Part shown: positions 25,005 to 32,447 of the stretch, one piece after another
Numbering within the stretch: the first letter of the stretch is position 1
Layout: each line of letters opens with the position of its first letter
From: CAWJMN01 sp963844055
GTDB lineage: Bacteria > Planctomycetota > Planctomycetia > Pirellulales > Pirellulaceae
Direction of reading: 5' to 3'
NCBI GenBank assembly: GCA_963844055.1
Contig: CAWJMN010000002.1
Span: 1,922,001 to 1,986,000, forward strand
DNA: 64,000 nucleotides
Program-made: the position numbers and the translations under genes
The notes under the pieces: generated by a model
Told to the model about the DNA's origin: nothing
The model's database searches: none
The model's input: the letters and a program-made list of their open reading frames with translations, nothing else

Positions 25005-25994
25005 ATGAAAACGAAACTACTTGCGTTACTAGTTTGCTTCCTGGCAGTGCTGGCCGGGTGTGGATCGAAGGACAAGCCGATGGCCCCTGCGGGCGGTGGT
25101 ACAACTTCCGCGCCGACCAAGTCCAAGGGGACGATCGCGGTTTCCCTGTTGGCGCTGGATAACCCATTCTTCAAAGTGATTGGGGATCACATCACCGAGG
25201 AAGGGAAGAAGCAAGGCTACGACGTGATCGTGGTCAGCGCCGACAAAGACGTCGCCAAGCAAAGCAACCAAGTCAAAGACTTCATCGTGAAGAAGGCCGT
25301 GGCCATCGTGCTCAGCCCCTGCGATAGCAAGTCGATTGTCCCCGTCATTCAAGAAGCCAATGCGGCCGGCATCCCGGTTTTCACTGTCGATATTCCGTGC
25401 AATGAACCCGGCGCCAAAATCGTGACGCAAATCGCCACCGATAACTTCGGCGGTGGCAAGATTGCTGGCGAAGCCATGATCGAAGCCCTCGGCGAAGCCG
25501 GTGGAAAGATCGCCGTGTTGCATCTCAAGCAAGCGGAGTCGTGCCAACTACGTGTGAAGGGATTCCGCGAAGTGATTGATGCCCACAATGCCAAGGGAGG
25601 GGCCAAGATTGAGATTGTTTCCGAACTCGAAAGTGGCGGTGCCAAGGACATGGGTTACAAGGCGGCCGAGGATGCCTTGCAAGCTCAGCCAGACTTGCGG
25701 GCGATCTTCGCCATCAACGACCCTGCAGCGCTGGGTGCTCGTGCGGCTTTGGAAAAGGCTGGCAAGGCCGACCAGATTTTGATCATCGGCTTTGATGGCC
25801 AACCCGAAGGAAAGCAGGCCATCAAGGAAGGCAAGATCTATGCAGACCCGATCCAATTCCCGGACAAGATGGGAACGCAAATCGTGGATGTCATCATCCG
25901 GCACTCCAAGGGTGAAGAACTTCCGCCCCAAATGCTGATCCCCACGTCACTCTATCGCAAGGCCGACGGCGAAGCCGATCCCGAGCTGAAGTAG
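25005..25994 (+). CDS. Sugar ABC transporter substrate-binding lipoprotein (RbsB-like)
   Basis: A 329-residue periplasmic binding protein, anchored by a lipobox LAGC with the lipidated cysteine at residue 19. A flexible Gly/Pro/Thr linker follows, then the two-lobed Peripla_BP_4 fold: TIAVSLLALDNPFFKVIGDH, VVSADKDVAKQSNQVKDFI, SIVPVIQEANAAGIPVFTVD, IATDNFGGGKIAGEAM, AIFAINDPAALGARAAL and IIGFDGQPEGKQAIKEG. Ligand is likely a pentose, hexose or polyol. The matching ATPase and permease are at 33490-36328 on the same strand, with an accessory stretch in between, so this gene is probably the detached partner of that transporter. Confidence 0.88.
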   Translation: MKTKLLALLVCFLAVLAGCGSKDKPMAPAGGGTTSAPTKSKGTIAVSLLALDNPFFKVIGDHITEEGKKQGYDVIVVSADKDVAKQSNQVKDFIVKKAVAIVLSPCDSKSIVPVIQEANAAGIPVFTVDIPCNEPGAKIVTQIATDNFGGGKIAGEAMIEALGEAGGKIAVLHLKQAESCQLRVKGFREVIDAHNAKGGAKIEIVSELESGGAKDMGYKAAEDALQAQPDLRAIFAINDPAALGARAALEKAGKADQILIIGFDGQPEGKQAIKEGKIYADPIQFPDKMGTQIVDVIIRHSKGEELPPQMLIPTSLYRKADGEADPELK

Positions 25995-26055
25995 GGTAAA
26001 AGGGATTTTGAGCAACGTCGACTCTAATCCGTAGCTTGCTAAAAGGATTGTCGCA

Positions 26056-26484
26056 ATGAGACCATTCATTCACTATGCATGGGGCGCTGCATTGGTCATT
26101 GGATTGGCAGCAATCATTAGTTCCCCTTCTTTTGCGAGTGAAGGGGGCTTCGTTCCGACCAAAGGCCAAAAGGCCGCTGATGTGGATGCGATCAAGGCAC
26201 TAGTGGGGAAAAGGGCGACGATTCACGAAGTGAGGACGGGCGAGAGTCATTATTTCGTTACTTCCAATGATTTGATATCTTTTGGTACTTCACGATACCA
26301 AGTCAGCGTCTGGAAAAAACATGAGGATCACTGGTACGTATGCTTTACGCATGAGTTTAGAAATGTCGGAAACCCAAAATTCAAATTCAACAAAGACAAA
26401 AGCACTTTTCAGTTTTTTGGAGACGTTAATAACGATTTGCAAGGGAAAGAAGTCATGTCGATTCATGTTTTTGTCCTTGATTGA
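26056..26484 (+). CDS. Small secreted protein of unknown function
   Basis: A 142-residue protein with an AAAAGGA site 8 bases before its ATG and a signal peptide (AALVIGLAAIISSPSFAS). The mature part has a repeated beta look (YFVTSNDLISFGTSRYQVSV, DHWYVCFTHEF, MSIHVFVLD) and no motif I recognise. It starts the accessory stretch and is on the opposite strand from the immunity-like genes that follow. Coding is supported by the ribosome-binding site and signal peptide. Confidence 0.6.
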   Translation: MRPFIHYAWGAALVIGLAAIISSPSFASEGGFVPTKGQKAADVDAIKALVGKRATIHEVRTGESHYFVTSNDLISFGTSRYQVSVWKKHEDHWYVCFTHEFRNVGNPKFKFNKDKSTFQFFGDVNNDLQGKEVMSIHVFVLD

Positions 26485-26496
26485 TTGTTAAAAAGC

Positions 26497-26545
26497 CCCG
26501 GAGTGCCACCGCTATCTTGTCGGGCAGTGCGGTCATTGGATGGCA
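26497..26545 (+). repeat. Degenerate left end of the island repeat
   Basis: CGGAGTGCCACCGCT, CTTG, GCAGTGCGGTC and TGGCAC occur in the same order and spacing as in the full repeats (GGGTGCCACTGCTGGCTTG, CAGTGCGG, GTGGCAC). It lies 16 bp past the stop codon of the minus-strand gene at 26562-27293. Confidence 0.5.
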
Positions 26546-26561
26546 CAGAGCAAGGTAGGAG

Positions 26562-27293
26562 TCATACGAGCAGTTGGGGTAGATGCTCAACCTTGACTTC
26601 TAGCTGCCGTTGCCAGACTTTCTCGGCCAATCGCAACAACCCTAGGCCCCCCATAAAGCACGCCGATTGCGGTTGTCCAGGAGAATCCTTTCGCACAAAT
26701 CGCTCCCACGCTTGGGCCGCTCGACGCAGCTCACCTTCGAATTCGTTAAACCGATCTTCGGCAATTACCTGTAAGCATTCGACGTATCCGGCAAACTGCG
26801 GGTCCACATCGGGCGGCGGCGTTGCCAGGAGATGCTTTGCATCTTCCTGTTTCCCTTGTGCCAACGCTTTTAGAACACAAGCGATGTATGTGGAGTCAGG
26901 AGGGCTGGCCTGAGCAGCGATACCATCGACTTCGAACACCGCAACGAACTGAGCGGTTAGTGAATCGTCACCAATAGCCAAGGCATTCAAGAGAATCTGA
27001 AAACAACCCGTAACGAGATAGCCAGTTGCTCCGGTTACACCCATGCGGGCCATGTTCAGAATCTTTATCTCAACCAGGACTGCCTCACGGAAATACCGAA
27101 TTGCTTCTTCCTGTTGGCCTAATGCAATGGCCGTGTAGCCCTCGTCTTCTCGCGTCAACGACAACATGCTTAGACCTTGAGCATCAGTCACGCCACTCCA
27201 GTCGGTACCTAAGCGACGCTCAAGTAGCAGTCTCTTCTTGGCATTCTGGGCGACCCATCGCTCAACGTCCGCCGGTGAGTATAGTGGTTTCAT
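26562..27293 (-). CDS. All-helical protein resembling immunity proteins (possibly Imm49-type)
   Basis: A 243-residue protein without signal peptide, predicted all-helical. Features: LYSPADVERWVAQNAKKRLL at the start, TPR-like segments (AIALGQQEEAIRYFREAV), LLNALAIGDDSLTAQFVAVF, VLKALAQGKQEDAKHLL and AAQAWERFVRKDSPG. The helical repeat layout and length recall the Imm49 group of toxin-immunity proteins, but I cannot confirm that by eye. No toxin gene is adjacent. It is the first of six minus-strand genes in this stretch, five of which have a repeat copy or remnant just past the stop codon. Confidence 0.55.
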   Translation of the reverse strand: MKPLYSPADVERWVAQNAKKRLLLERRLGTDWSGVTDAQGLSMLSLTREDEGYTAIALGQQEEAIRYFREAVLVEIKILNMARMGVTGATGYLVTGCFQILLNALAIGDDSLTAQFVAVFEVDGIAAQASPPDSTYIACVLKALAQGKQEDAKHLLATPPPDVDPQFAGYVECLQVIAEDRFNEFEGELRRAAQAWERFVRKDSPGQPQSACFMGGLGLLRLAEKVWQRQLEVKVEHLPQLLV

Positions 27294-27438
27294 GGTTATT
27301 AAAAACCGATTCAGGTTGTCGATAGTCGATATTGGGAATGGTGCTCACTGCCGTTCATGACATTCACGAACTTGCGTTGATAGCCACGCTCAAGAACCAG
27401 TTATCAGACACCTTGCCCCACCCGAACAGCAAGACCTG

Positions 27439-28263
27439 CTACGCAAACTCGCGAGTGAGGTCGAGGGCCAGCTTGGCGAAGTGGGGATTGGTGGCGACGG
27501 CGTTGCCGGTGTAGACAGAAGGCTCACCCTTCCAGTCGGAGTAGTGGCCACCGGCTCCAACAACAACGGGAAGCAGTGCGGCCGCATCCCATAGCTTGAT
27601 GAACGAATCGATCATCATGTCGGCTCTTCCCGTGGCGACCAGCATAAAGCCGTAACCATCACCCCAAGTTCGCGTTAGACGGCACGAGCTTTCCAGGTGT
27701 TGGTAAATGCTGCGAGCGCGTCCTTCCGCAATGCGGCCATACTTGCTGGACTCTGTCGTGACGAAGGTGGCTTCCGCCAAACGTTCCGTGTTGGAGACGC
27801 GAGCAATCGTCGGCTCACTATCGCCCACGGCAAACCACGTCGGGCCACCAATCGCAGAGTAGACAATCTCTCCCGTCGCTGGTGCATAGATGACGCCGAT
27901 CAGCGGAACATCGTCCTTCATGACGGCGACCAAAGTGACATACAGCGGGATGCCGGCGATGAAACTTTTGGTCCCATCCACAGGGTCTAGAATCCAGCGA
28001 TAGCGTGAGGTGCCCGGCTTATCGCCGTACTCTTCCCCAAGGATCGCATCGTCAGGAAATTGGGCCTCGATCAACTCCCGCAGCATCACCTCTGCCGAAC
28101 GATCCGCAATCGTGACGGGAGAATCATCTCCCTTGCGTTCCACATCAAGCGCCGTTCCTTGCCGAAACCAACGCAAGGTGGAAGCCCCCGCCAGTCGGGC
28201 GGCAGAGACGGCCAAATCGAGGCGTGCCTGGGTCTCAGAATCGTGTTTTGCAGAGTTATTCAT
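27439..28263 (-). CDS. hisN: Inositol-monophosphatase-family phosphatase, histidinol-phosphatase type
   Basis: A 274-residue magnesium-dependent phosphatase. Metal-site motifs are complete: GEEYG (residues ~85), DPVDGTKSFIAGIPLYVTLV (~104-123) and WDAAAL (~225). The DGTKSFIAG form, rather than DGT.NF, is typical of histidinol-phosphatases of this fold, which remove phosphate from L-histidinol phosphate in histidine synthesis. Inositol or other sugar phosphatase activity cannot be excluded. No other his genes are near. It interrupts the run of immunity-like genes and has no repeat at its 3' end. Confidence 0.85.
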   Translation of the reverse strand: MNNSAKHDSETQARLDLAVSAARLAGASTLRWFRQGTALDVERKGDDSPVTIADRSAEVMLRELIEAQFPDDAILGEEYGDKPGTSRYRWILDPVDGTKSFIAGIPLYVTLVAVMKDDVPLIGVIYAPATGEIVYSAIGGPTWFAVGDSEPTIARVSNTERLAEATFVTTESSKYGRIAEGRARSIYQHLESSCRLTRTWGDGYGFMLVATGRADMMIDSFIKLWDAAALLPVVVGAGGHYSDWKGEPSVYTGNAVATNPHFAKLALDLTREFA

Positions 28264-28436
28264 GCAGAAAAAGGTAGCAGAGGGATTGCCGTTTCACCAG
28301 CCCGGTTGAAGGGGCGAGAACGAAGGGAATTGCGGCCATTCGGAAGAGGCAAGCTGCAAAAATGAACGAATAGCGACACCAAATCTGCCAACCCCATGTG
28401 ATATCACTTTAGGGTAATAGCAATCTGGCAACCGGT

Positions 28437-28630
28437 GCTGGGTGCCACTGCTGGCTTGCCAGCAGTGCGGCAATGGCCGCCTTGGGTGGCACGCCCTGGA
28501 GGCTCCTGCCGAAGGGCGTGGTCCTCCGCCACCTCTAACCTTTCGTGCTTTTCGTGTCTTTCGTGGTTGATTCCCGTTCGTTATCGCGCGGCACGACAGT
28601 TGGACAAGCCAGCAGCGGCACCCGGCGTTA
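28437..28630 (+). repeat. Island repeat, full copy with inverted ends
   Basis: About 190 bp. The left end GCTGGGTGCCACTGCTGGC and right end (28605-28626, CAAGCCAGCAGCGGCACCC) are inverted repeats. Inside are a hairpin TGCTGGCTTGCCAGCA, a GGGCGTGGTCC block and the triplet TTTCGTGCT TTTCGTGTC TTTCGTGGT. No transposase and no obvious target duplication. It ends a few bases from the stop codon of the gene at 28636-29145. Confidence 0.75.
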
Positions 28631-28635
28631 CCCGG

Positions 28636-29145
28636 TTATGAAGATTTTGAAACTCGTTGCAGCGTTCTATCCGCACTTCGCCCAAGTTCTGGTACAGCGA
28701 CGAGTCGCCGCAAGGATGACTGGCAATCGGGACGCTTGACGTTCCGCTCAATCGAACTTAGGGCATTGTGCCTTACATCGATATCTTCTTGATTATTGCA
28801 AACAAGGCTCTCAAGTAGATCAAGCACGCCATCGACACTGACGAAGCTACGCATTGCGAGAGCTGCATATTGCCTCACAAGTACATCATCGCCGTTGTCG
28901 TTCAGAACCGTGCAAATAGCATCGCAGAAACGTTTGCGAAAATCGAATGTGTAGTCTTGAAACGGTACTGCCTTCAAGACTTTGACACGGACGAAATCTT
29001 CTTCTGATTTGTCGCAGAGCGTATTCAAAAACAGGGAATGGACACGTTCGTCTGTTGAGTCAGACAGGGTCTCAATGATCGTACTCCAGCGACCTGCATC
29101 AGACGTGGTGTACTCGCCAAGCAGTGCGTCGATATGATCTTTCAT
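28636..29145 (-). CDS. HEAT-like helical protein, immunity-like context
   Basis: A 169-residue cytoplasmic protein made of helical repeats of the HEAT/ARM kind: IIETLSDSTDERVHSLFLNT, VLNDNGDDVLVRQYAALAMR, LLESLVCNNQEDIDVRHNAL, and a last SSLRRLVAVPELGR. Each repeat pairs an acidic turn with a conserved arginine-containing helix. Small HEAT-like proteins occur as immunity proteins, but also in many other roles. No toxin gene is adjacent. Its stop codon is about 6 bp from a full island repeat. Confidence 0.6.
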   Translation of the reverse strand: MKDHIDALLGEYTTSDAGRWSTIIETLSDSTDERVHSLFLNTLCDKSEEDFVRVKVLKAVPFQDYTFDFRKRFCDAICTVLNDNGDDVLVRQYAALAMRSFVSVDGVLDLLESLVCNNQEDIDVRHNALSSIERNVKRPDCQSSLRRLVAVPELGRSADRTLQRVSKSS

Positions 29146-29189
29146 GATGGTCGTCTTATCGAGTGCTGAGATTGAAAACGATCTCTTTT

Positions 29190-29390
29190 ACGCCGGGTGC
29201 CACTTCTGGCTTGCCAGCGGTGCGGTCGCTACCGCCTTGGGTGGCACGTCCTGAAGGCTCCTGCCGATGGGCGTGGTCCCACTCTACCTCCAACCTTTCG
29301 TGTCTTTCGTGGTTAAATCTTTCCTCCCCTCTTCCCTCGGTGTGCTCTATGGCAAAATACCTTCGCCGGTCTAAAGCAACGGCATTGCCC
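29190..29390 (+). repeat. Island repeat, subtype with CTCTGTG-like tail
   Basis: The left end CCGGGTGCCACTTCTGGCTTG and the TTTCGTG units match the other copies. The right part is instead AAATCTTTCCTCCCC followed by a degenerate CTCGGTGTGCTCTATGGC. The copy at 32058-32272 shares this tail, so there are two subtypes. It ends next to the stop codon of the gene at 29392-29883. Confidence 0.65.
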
Positions 29391-29391
29391 A

Positions 29392-29883
29392 TCAGTAAAT
29401 GATGAGCGTCCCCTTGGGGAACTCCCCCTGCCAGCCGCACGGAAAATGGCCCTGGATATACCAATAAGCATTGCTTGCGAAGAAGCCGGGAGGATAAACG
29501 TCCGCAAATTTCGACTCCATGCAGACGCCAAGCATGTCCCACTGAACCATGCCTTCAAAGACCTTTGGTAGATCATGTTGCTTGACTACGGCTTCAATTT
29601 TGCGTTGAACAAAAGGGATGGTAGTCGGCTTGAGCATTTTCACCACGTCATTCCACTGGTTGAGCCTTTCTTTTGACCGTTCAAATAGCCGTTCTAGATA
29701 TTGGTTTTGAGCTTCAAGACACACGTTCTCCCATTCGACAGAACTGCATTGCCCAATCGCTTCTTGCCACGAAGTCAGGATGATGACTTTTTCCGGCTGC
29801 GTAACTCCGTACATAGTTCCGACTTGGGAGAACCAGTTCGCCGTCTCCAATTGCTCAAGAGTTGCTTTTGTTCTTGGGTGCAT
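29392..29883 (-). CDS. Hypothetical protein, immunity-like context
   Basis: A 163-residue cytoplasmic protein that I do not recognise. The N-terminal two thirds is helical (WQEAIGQCSSVEWENVCLEA, YLERLFERSKERLNQWNDVV). The C-terminus is aromatic and probably beta-rich (GFFASNAYWYIQGHFPCGW, EFPKGTLIIY). Codon usage and a complete frame support a real gene. It sits between two island repeats of the same orientation. Confidence 0.55.
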   Translation of the reverse strand: MHPRTKATLEQLETANWFSQVGTMYGVTQPEKVIILTSWQEAIGQCSSVEWENVCLEAQNQYLERLFERSKERLNQWNDVVKMLKPTTIPFVQRKIEAVVKQHDLPKVFEGMVQWDMLGVCMESKFADVYPPGFFASNAYWYIQGHFPCGWQGEFPKGTLIIY

Positions 29884-29908
29884 ATCACTTCCTCACGGTC
29901 TTCGCTGG

Positions 29909-30101
29909 ATGCCGTGTGCCACTGCTGGCTTGCCAGCAGTGCAGTCACTATCAACTTGGGTAGCAAACCCTGAAGTCTCCCGCTGAAGGGCGTGGTCCCC
30001 GCCCCACCTAACCTTTTGTGCTTTTCGTGTCTTTCGTGGTTAATTCCCTTTCGATATCGCGGGGCTGTACTCCTGGACAAGCCAGTAGCGGCACTCGGCA
30101 T
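29909..30101 (+). repeat. Island repeat, full copy with inverted ends
   Basis: 193 bp, second full copy. Left end ATGCCGTGTGCCACTGCTGG (29909 on) pairs with the right end CAAGCCAGTAGCGGCACTCG (30078-30101). The inside has the TGCTGGCTTGCCAGCA hairpin and a TTTTGTGCT TTTCGTGTC TTTCGTGGT triplet followed by TAA. It ends 11 bp before the stop codon of the gene at 30113-30463. Confidence 0.75.
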
Positions 30102-30112
30102 TATTGGGATAC

Positions 30113-30463
30113 CTATCCGAAAGACTCCTTGGAAAAGTCTGTTGTAATCAGCTTTCGTTCGTGATTGTACCACAAGGTAGAAAAGCAATACTTAGCCTGG
30201 ATCGTGCCATATTCTACTCGTGTAACGTTTCCAATCGCCACGATAGCTCTGAAGCAAGTTCCCCACCTAACATCAAAACGCTGTTCGATAAACGCTTTCG
30301 AAACTACCTCGAATTCGCATTCAAGCGGAATCAAAACATCTCCAGATTCTAATTCGACAACAACGGGCGAATCGGCGTACAGAACCCGCTTTAAATCATC
30401 GATTACGACAGCATCCGGTAGCCACTGCTCTAAAGCTAAAGTCTGTGGCGTCATCATTTTCAT
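30113..30463 (-). CDS. Hypothetical small protein, immunity-like context
   Basis: A 116-residue cytoplasmic protein, mostly beta by appearance (VVIDDLKRVLYADSPVVVEL, VTRVEYGTIQAKYCFSTLWY). I recognise no family. Two close ATGs (30463, 30457) could start it. The stop codon is next to the right inverted end of the repeat at 29909-30101. It is 90 bp downstream of the Imm50-like gene on the same strand. Confidence 0.5.
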   Translation of the reverse strand: MKMMTPQTLALEQWLPDAVVIDDLKRVLYADSPVVVELESGDVLIPLECEFEVVSKAFIEQRFDVRWGTCFRAIVAIGNVTRVEYGTIQAKYCFSTLWYNHERKLITTDFSKESFG

Positions 30464-30505
30464 CGGTGCAGATGTCCTCGGAAAATTCGTCCAAGATCAA
30501 AACCT

Positions 30506-30537
30506 TGCAAGCCAGTCCAGCATGGACACCCGGCCTT
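30506..30537 (+). repeat. Remnant of the island repeat right end
   Basis: CAAGCCAGTCCAGCATGG followed by ACACCCGG resembles the right inverted end CAAGCCAGCAGCGGCACCC with a small insertion. It lies 16 bp from the stop codon of the Imm50-like gene, as the full repeats do for their genes. Confidence 0.4.
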
Positions 30538-30553
30538 AGGGAAGCATTGCCGT

Positions 30554-30940
30554 TCAGGAATCGCAATACGCTGAAAGATTCTCGACTTCCAGAAACCGAG
30601 CGAGAGAGACGATTCGAGTTTGTCCCCCTACGAATTCTAACCGAATACCGTTGTCGTGCTTTTCAAGTTCAAAATTTCCAATGTTGTTCAAGCCCCAACC
30701 GTGGATTTGTAGGTCGCTCAGTTCGATAAGCATAAGCGTCAATTGGACTCGATTACACGCGGTATCAACCCATTTACGTGGTGGACTATCTGGATACGAA
30801 TCCAAATCAAAACGCAGTGACACCCTCGGTCCATCCTCATGTAGTCGTACCTCAAGCAGCCGTACATTATGCAGCGAAGGTGCTACCGGATAGACGGATT
30901 CAATTGGCCGCTTATTGCCCAATAACTCAGTCCAAGCCAT
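30554..30940 (-). CDS. Imm50-like immunity protein
   Basis: A 128-residue protein whose pattern fits Imm50-type immunity proteins of polymorphic toxin systems. It has a start like WTELLGNKRPIESVY, then PSLHNVRLLEVRLHEDGPRV (the position of the usual S-F-H-D-A motif), a strand series (VSLRFDLDSYPD, NRVQLTLMLIELSDLQIHGW), and EKHDNGIRLEFVGGQTRIVS near the end. Immunity proteins bind and neutralise a cognate nuclease or other toxin in the cytoplasm. No toxin, secretion or RHS/LXG gene lies nearby, so this is an orphan. The family call rests on pattern recall. Confidence 0.6.
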   Translation of the reverse strand: MAWTELLGNKRPIESVYPVAPSLHNVRLLEVRLHEDGPRVSLRFDLDSYPDSPPRKWVDTACNRVQLTLMLIELSDLQIHGWGLNNIGNFELEKHDNGIRLEFVGGQTRIVSLARFLEVENLSAYCDS

Positions 30941-31017
30941 AGTTTTTACTCATCGAATGGATTGTGCGGTTTCTTGCCAGGTATCCTACCAGTACTAGGA
31001 TTATCCGGCGCTTACTA

Positions 31018-31112
31018 GCAACTTGAGTAGGACACCCTGAAGACTCTTGCCGAACGGTGCGGTCCCCTGCCCTTCTTAACCTTTCGTGCTTTTCGTGTCT
31101 TTCGTGGTTAAT
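31018..31112 (+). repeat. Island repeat, 5'-degenerate copy
   Basis: The left hairpin is lost or eroded (ACTTGAGTAGGACACCC remains). The CCTGAAGACTC block, GGTGCGGTCCCC and the complete triplet TTTCGTGCT TTTCGTGTC TTTCGTGGT plus TAA are intact. Confidence 0.6.
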
Positions 31113-31129
31113 CGCCTTTAGCTTTGAAT

Positions 31130-31242
31130 CACAGGGGGATGGCCGTCGCTTACGCTTCCGGCTCTGTTTTTTCATGCACTTCTAAGTAGACGCGTGCGTC
31201 TCGCCGCGTCCAATGCGGCATCTATCCTTAACCTCCCGCCAC
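31130..31242 (+). repeat. Second island repeat type, copy 1
   Basis: Begins CACAGGGGGATGGCCGTCGC, then CGCTTCCGGCTCTGTTTT, GCGTCTCGCCGCGTCCAA and a pyrimidine-rich end. Matches 32335-32447 over about 113 bp with a few mismatches. It has no inverted ends that I can see. A short GCCCAGG-type hairpin follows at 31251-31272. Confidence 0.65.
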
Positions 31243-31384
31243 TAACGCTTCCCAGGTTCAAAAACCTTGGGCGTGCATCATACCCGCCCCCTTCAGTTCA
31301 AACACCTACGACAAGACAACGTATCATCGCGATTCGAGCGTTGGAACGTTTACCGGCGCGGCCGCATGGTTATCGAACCTGAGG

Positions 31385-31978
31385 TTAAGACTCGTTTGAC
31401 ATATGTCTCTGTGCGACTGAAAGCCGTTTTCTCTCGACGTCCGTGAGTGTGATTTCTATCGTCGAGTACAGCTTTGCTACGGTTTCATAATTCTTTTCCC
31501 GCCAAGCGATTTCTGCCCTAGACCGAATCGATCGCTCGCGTTCCTCAGAGTGCCACTTTTTAATCGCTGCATCACGACGTGTTTTCATTTCAACGAAACC
31601 GCATTCATCCCCTTCAAGACAACGTTTTCCGCAATCTTTCAGAAGTCTCGCAAGCTCTGGAAGTAAACCGCCAAAAGGTTCGCAATCATTTTTGCGCCAT
31701 TTCCAATCCCGACAAGAATCTAACTGAATTAAATCACCTTGTTCGAAACTGTAGCCCCCCGGCGCGTCGTCAACCCTTAGCCTTCCGAACGCAAGTCCTG
31801 GCTCAAAGTCTGGCGGCCCACGGAACAAAATTACATAAACCCTTTCCGAACAGTAGCGAACGAGAGCAACGTCTCCTTTCTCGCTAGTACCGTCAATACG
31901 AAAACCAAAATCGCTTTGCAGGAACGAGAAGTGTTCCCGAATTTGCTCAATGAAATTAGAACTTGCTTCCATGATCAT
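31385..31978 (-). CDS. Hypothetical protein, immunity-like context
   Basis: A 197-residue cytoplasmic protein; the start could be the ATG at 31978 or 31972. The N-terminal half has a mixed fold (FLQSDFGFRIDGTSEKGDV, RYCSERVYVILFRG, FGRLRVDDAPGGYS) like several small immunity-type proteins. The C-terminal part is helical and charged (RRDAAIKKWHSEERERSI, NYETVAKLYSTIEITLT). No family is recognised with confidence. Both flanks are filled by repeats; the nearest downstream one is the hairpin at 31251-31272. Confidence 0.5.
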   Translation of the reverse strand: MIMEASSNFIEQIREHFSFLQSDFGFRIDGTSEKGDVALVRYCSERVYVILFRGPPDFEPGLAFGRLRVDDAPGGYSFEQGDLIQLDSCRDWKWRKNDCEPFGGLLPELARLLKDCGKRCLEGDECGFVEMKTRRDAAIKKWHSEERERSIRSRAEIAWREKNYETVAKLYSTIEITLTDVERKRLSVAQRHMSNES

Positions 31979-32057
31979 GATCCGATTTTACTTTGTCGGT
32001 GGGTTCCAGTACGTACCATACAAATGTCCGACCTCGATCTCTAAGCAGGTTTCTCTC

Positions 32058-32272
32058 CATACCCCGGGTGCCACTGCTGGCTTGCCAGCAGGGCGGTCGC
32101 TACCGCCTTGGGTGGCACGCCCTGGAGGTTCCTGCCAAAGGGCGTGGTCCCCAGCCACTTCCAACCTTTCGTGCTTTTCGTGTCTTTCGTGGTTAAATCT
32201 TTCCTCCCCACTTCCCTCTGTGGCCTCTGTGAGCTCTGTGGCAAAAAATCCTTTGCCGGTTCAAACTACTCA
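32058..32272 (+). repeat. Island repeat, subtype with CTCTGTG-like tail
   Basis: Has the left end CCGGGTGCCACTGCTGGC, hairpin TGCTGGCTTGCCAGCA, the GGGCGTGGTCCCC block and TTTCGTGCT TTTCGTGTC TTTCGTGGT. The tail AAATCTTTCCTCCCCACTTC and CTCTGTGGCCTCTGTGAGC is shared with 29190-29390. So the TTTCGTG and CTCTGTG triplets occur together in one element. Confidence 0.65.
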
Positions 32273-32334
32273 GCGGGGAATTTGCAAAAATGGCCGCACG
32301 TTCGTCAGGCCTTACGGCGCTGACCTACTACGGG

Positions 32335-32447
32335 CACAGGGGGATGGCCGTCGCTGGCGCTTCCGGCTCTGTTTTGTCATGTACGTCCAAGTCAGTATGC
32401 GTCTCGCCGCGTCCAAGGTGGTATCCATCCCTAACCTACCACCGCCT
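32335..32447 (+). repeat. Second island repeat type, copy 2
   Basis: Partner of 31130-31242: CACAGGGGGATGGCCGTCGC, CGCTTCCGGCTCTGTTTT and GCGTCTCGCCGCGTCCAA in the same order. It is the last repeat before the aroE-like gene; the remaining 190 bp up to 32638 shows no gene. Confidence 0.6.

Noticed and set aside
25005..25994. Binding protein as part of an unrelated, complete transporter operon
   Set aside because: No ATPase or permease follows it directly; the nearest matching ones are at 33490-36328.
28435..28739. Short plus-strand open frames across the island repeats (also at 29163 and 31950-32552)
   Set aside because: They translate the repeats themselves; the same peptide pieces recur at each copy, so they are not genes.
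28437..32447. Classical integron attC sites (RYYYAAC and GTTRRRY boxes) in the island repeats
   Set aside because: GTCCAAC occurs in one copy and GTTAGGT in another, but not both together in any copy, and no integrase is in the window. Kept only as a loose architectural analogy.
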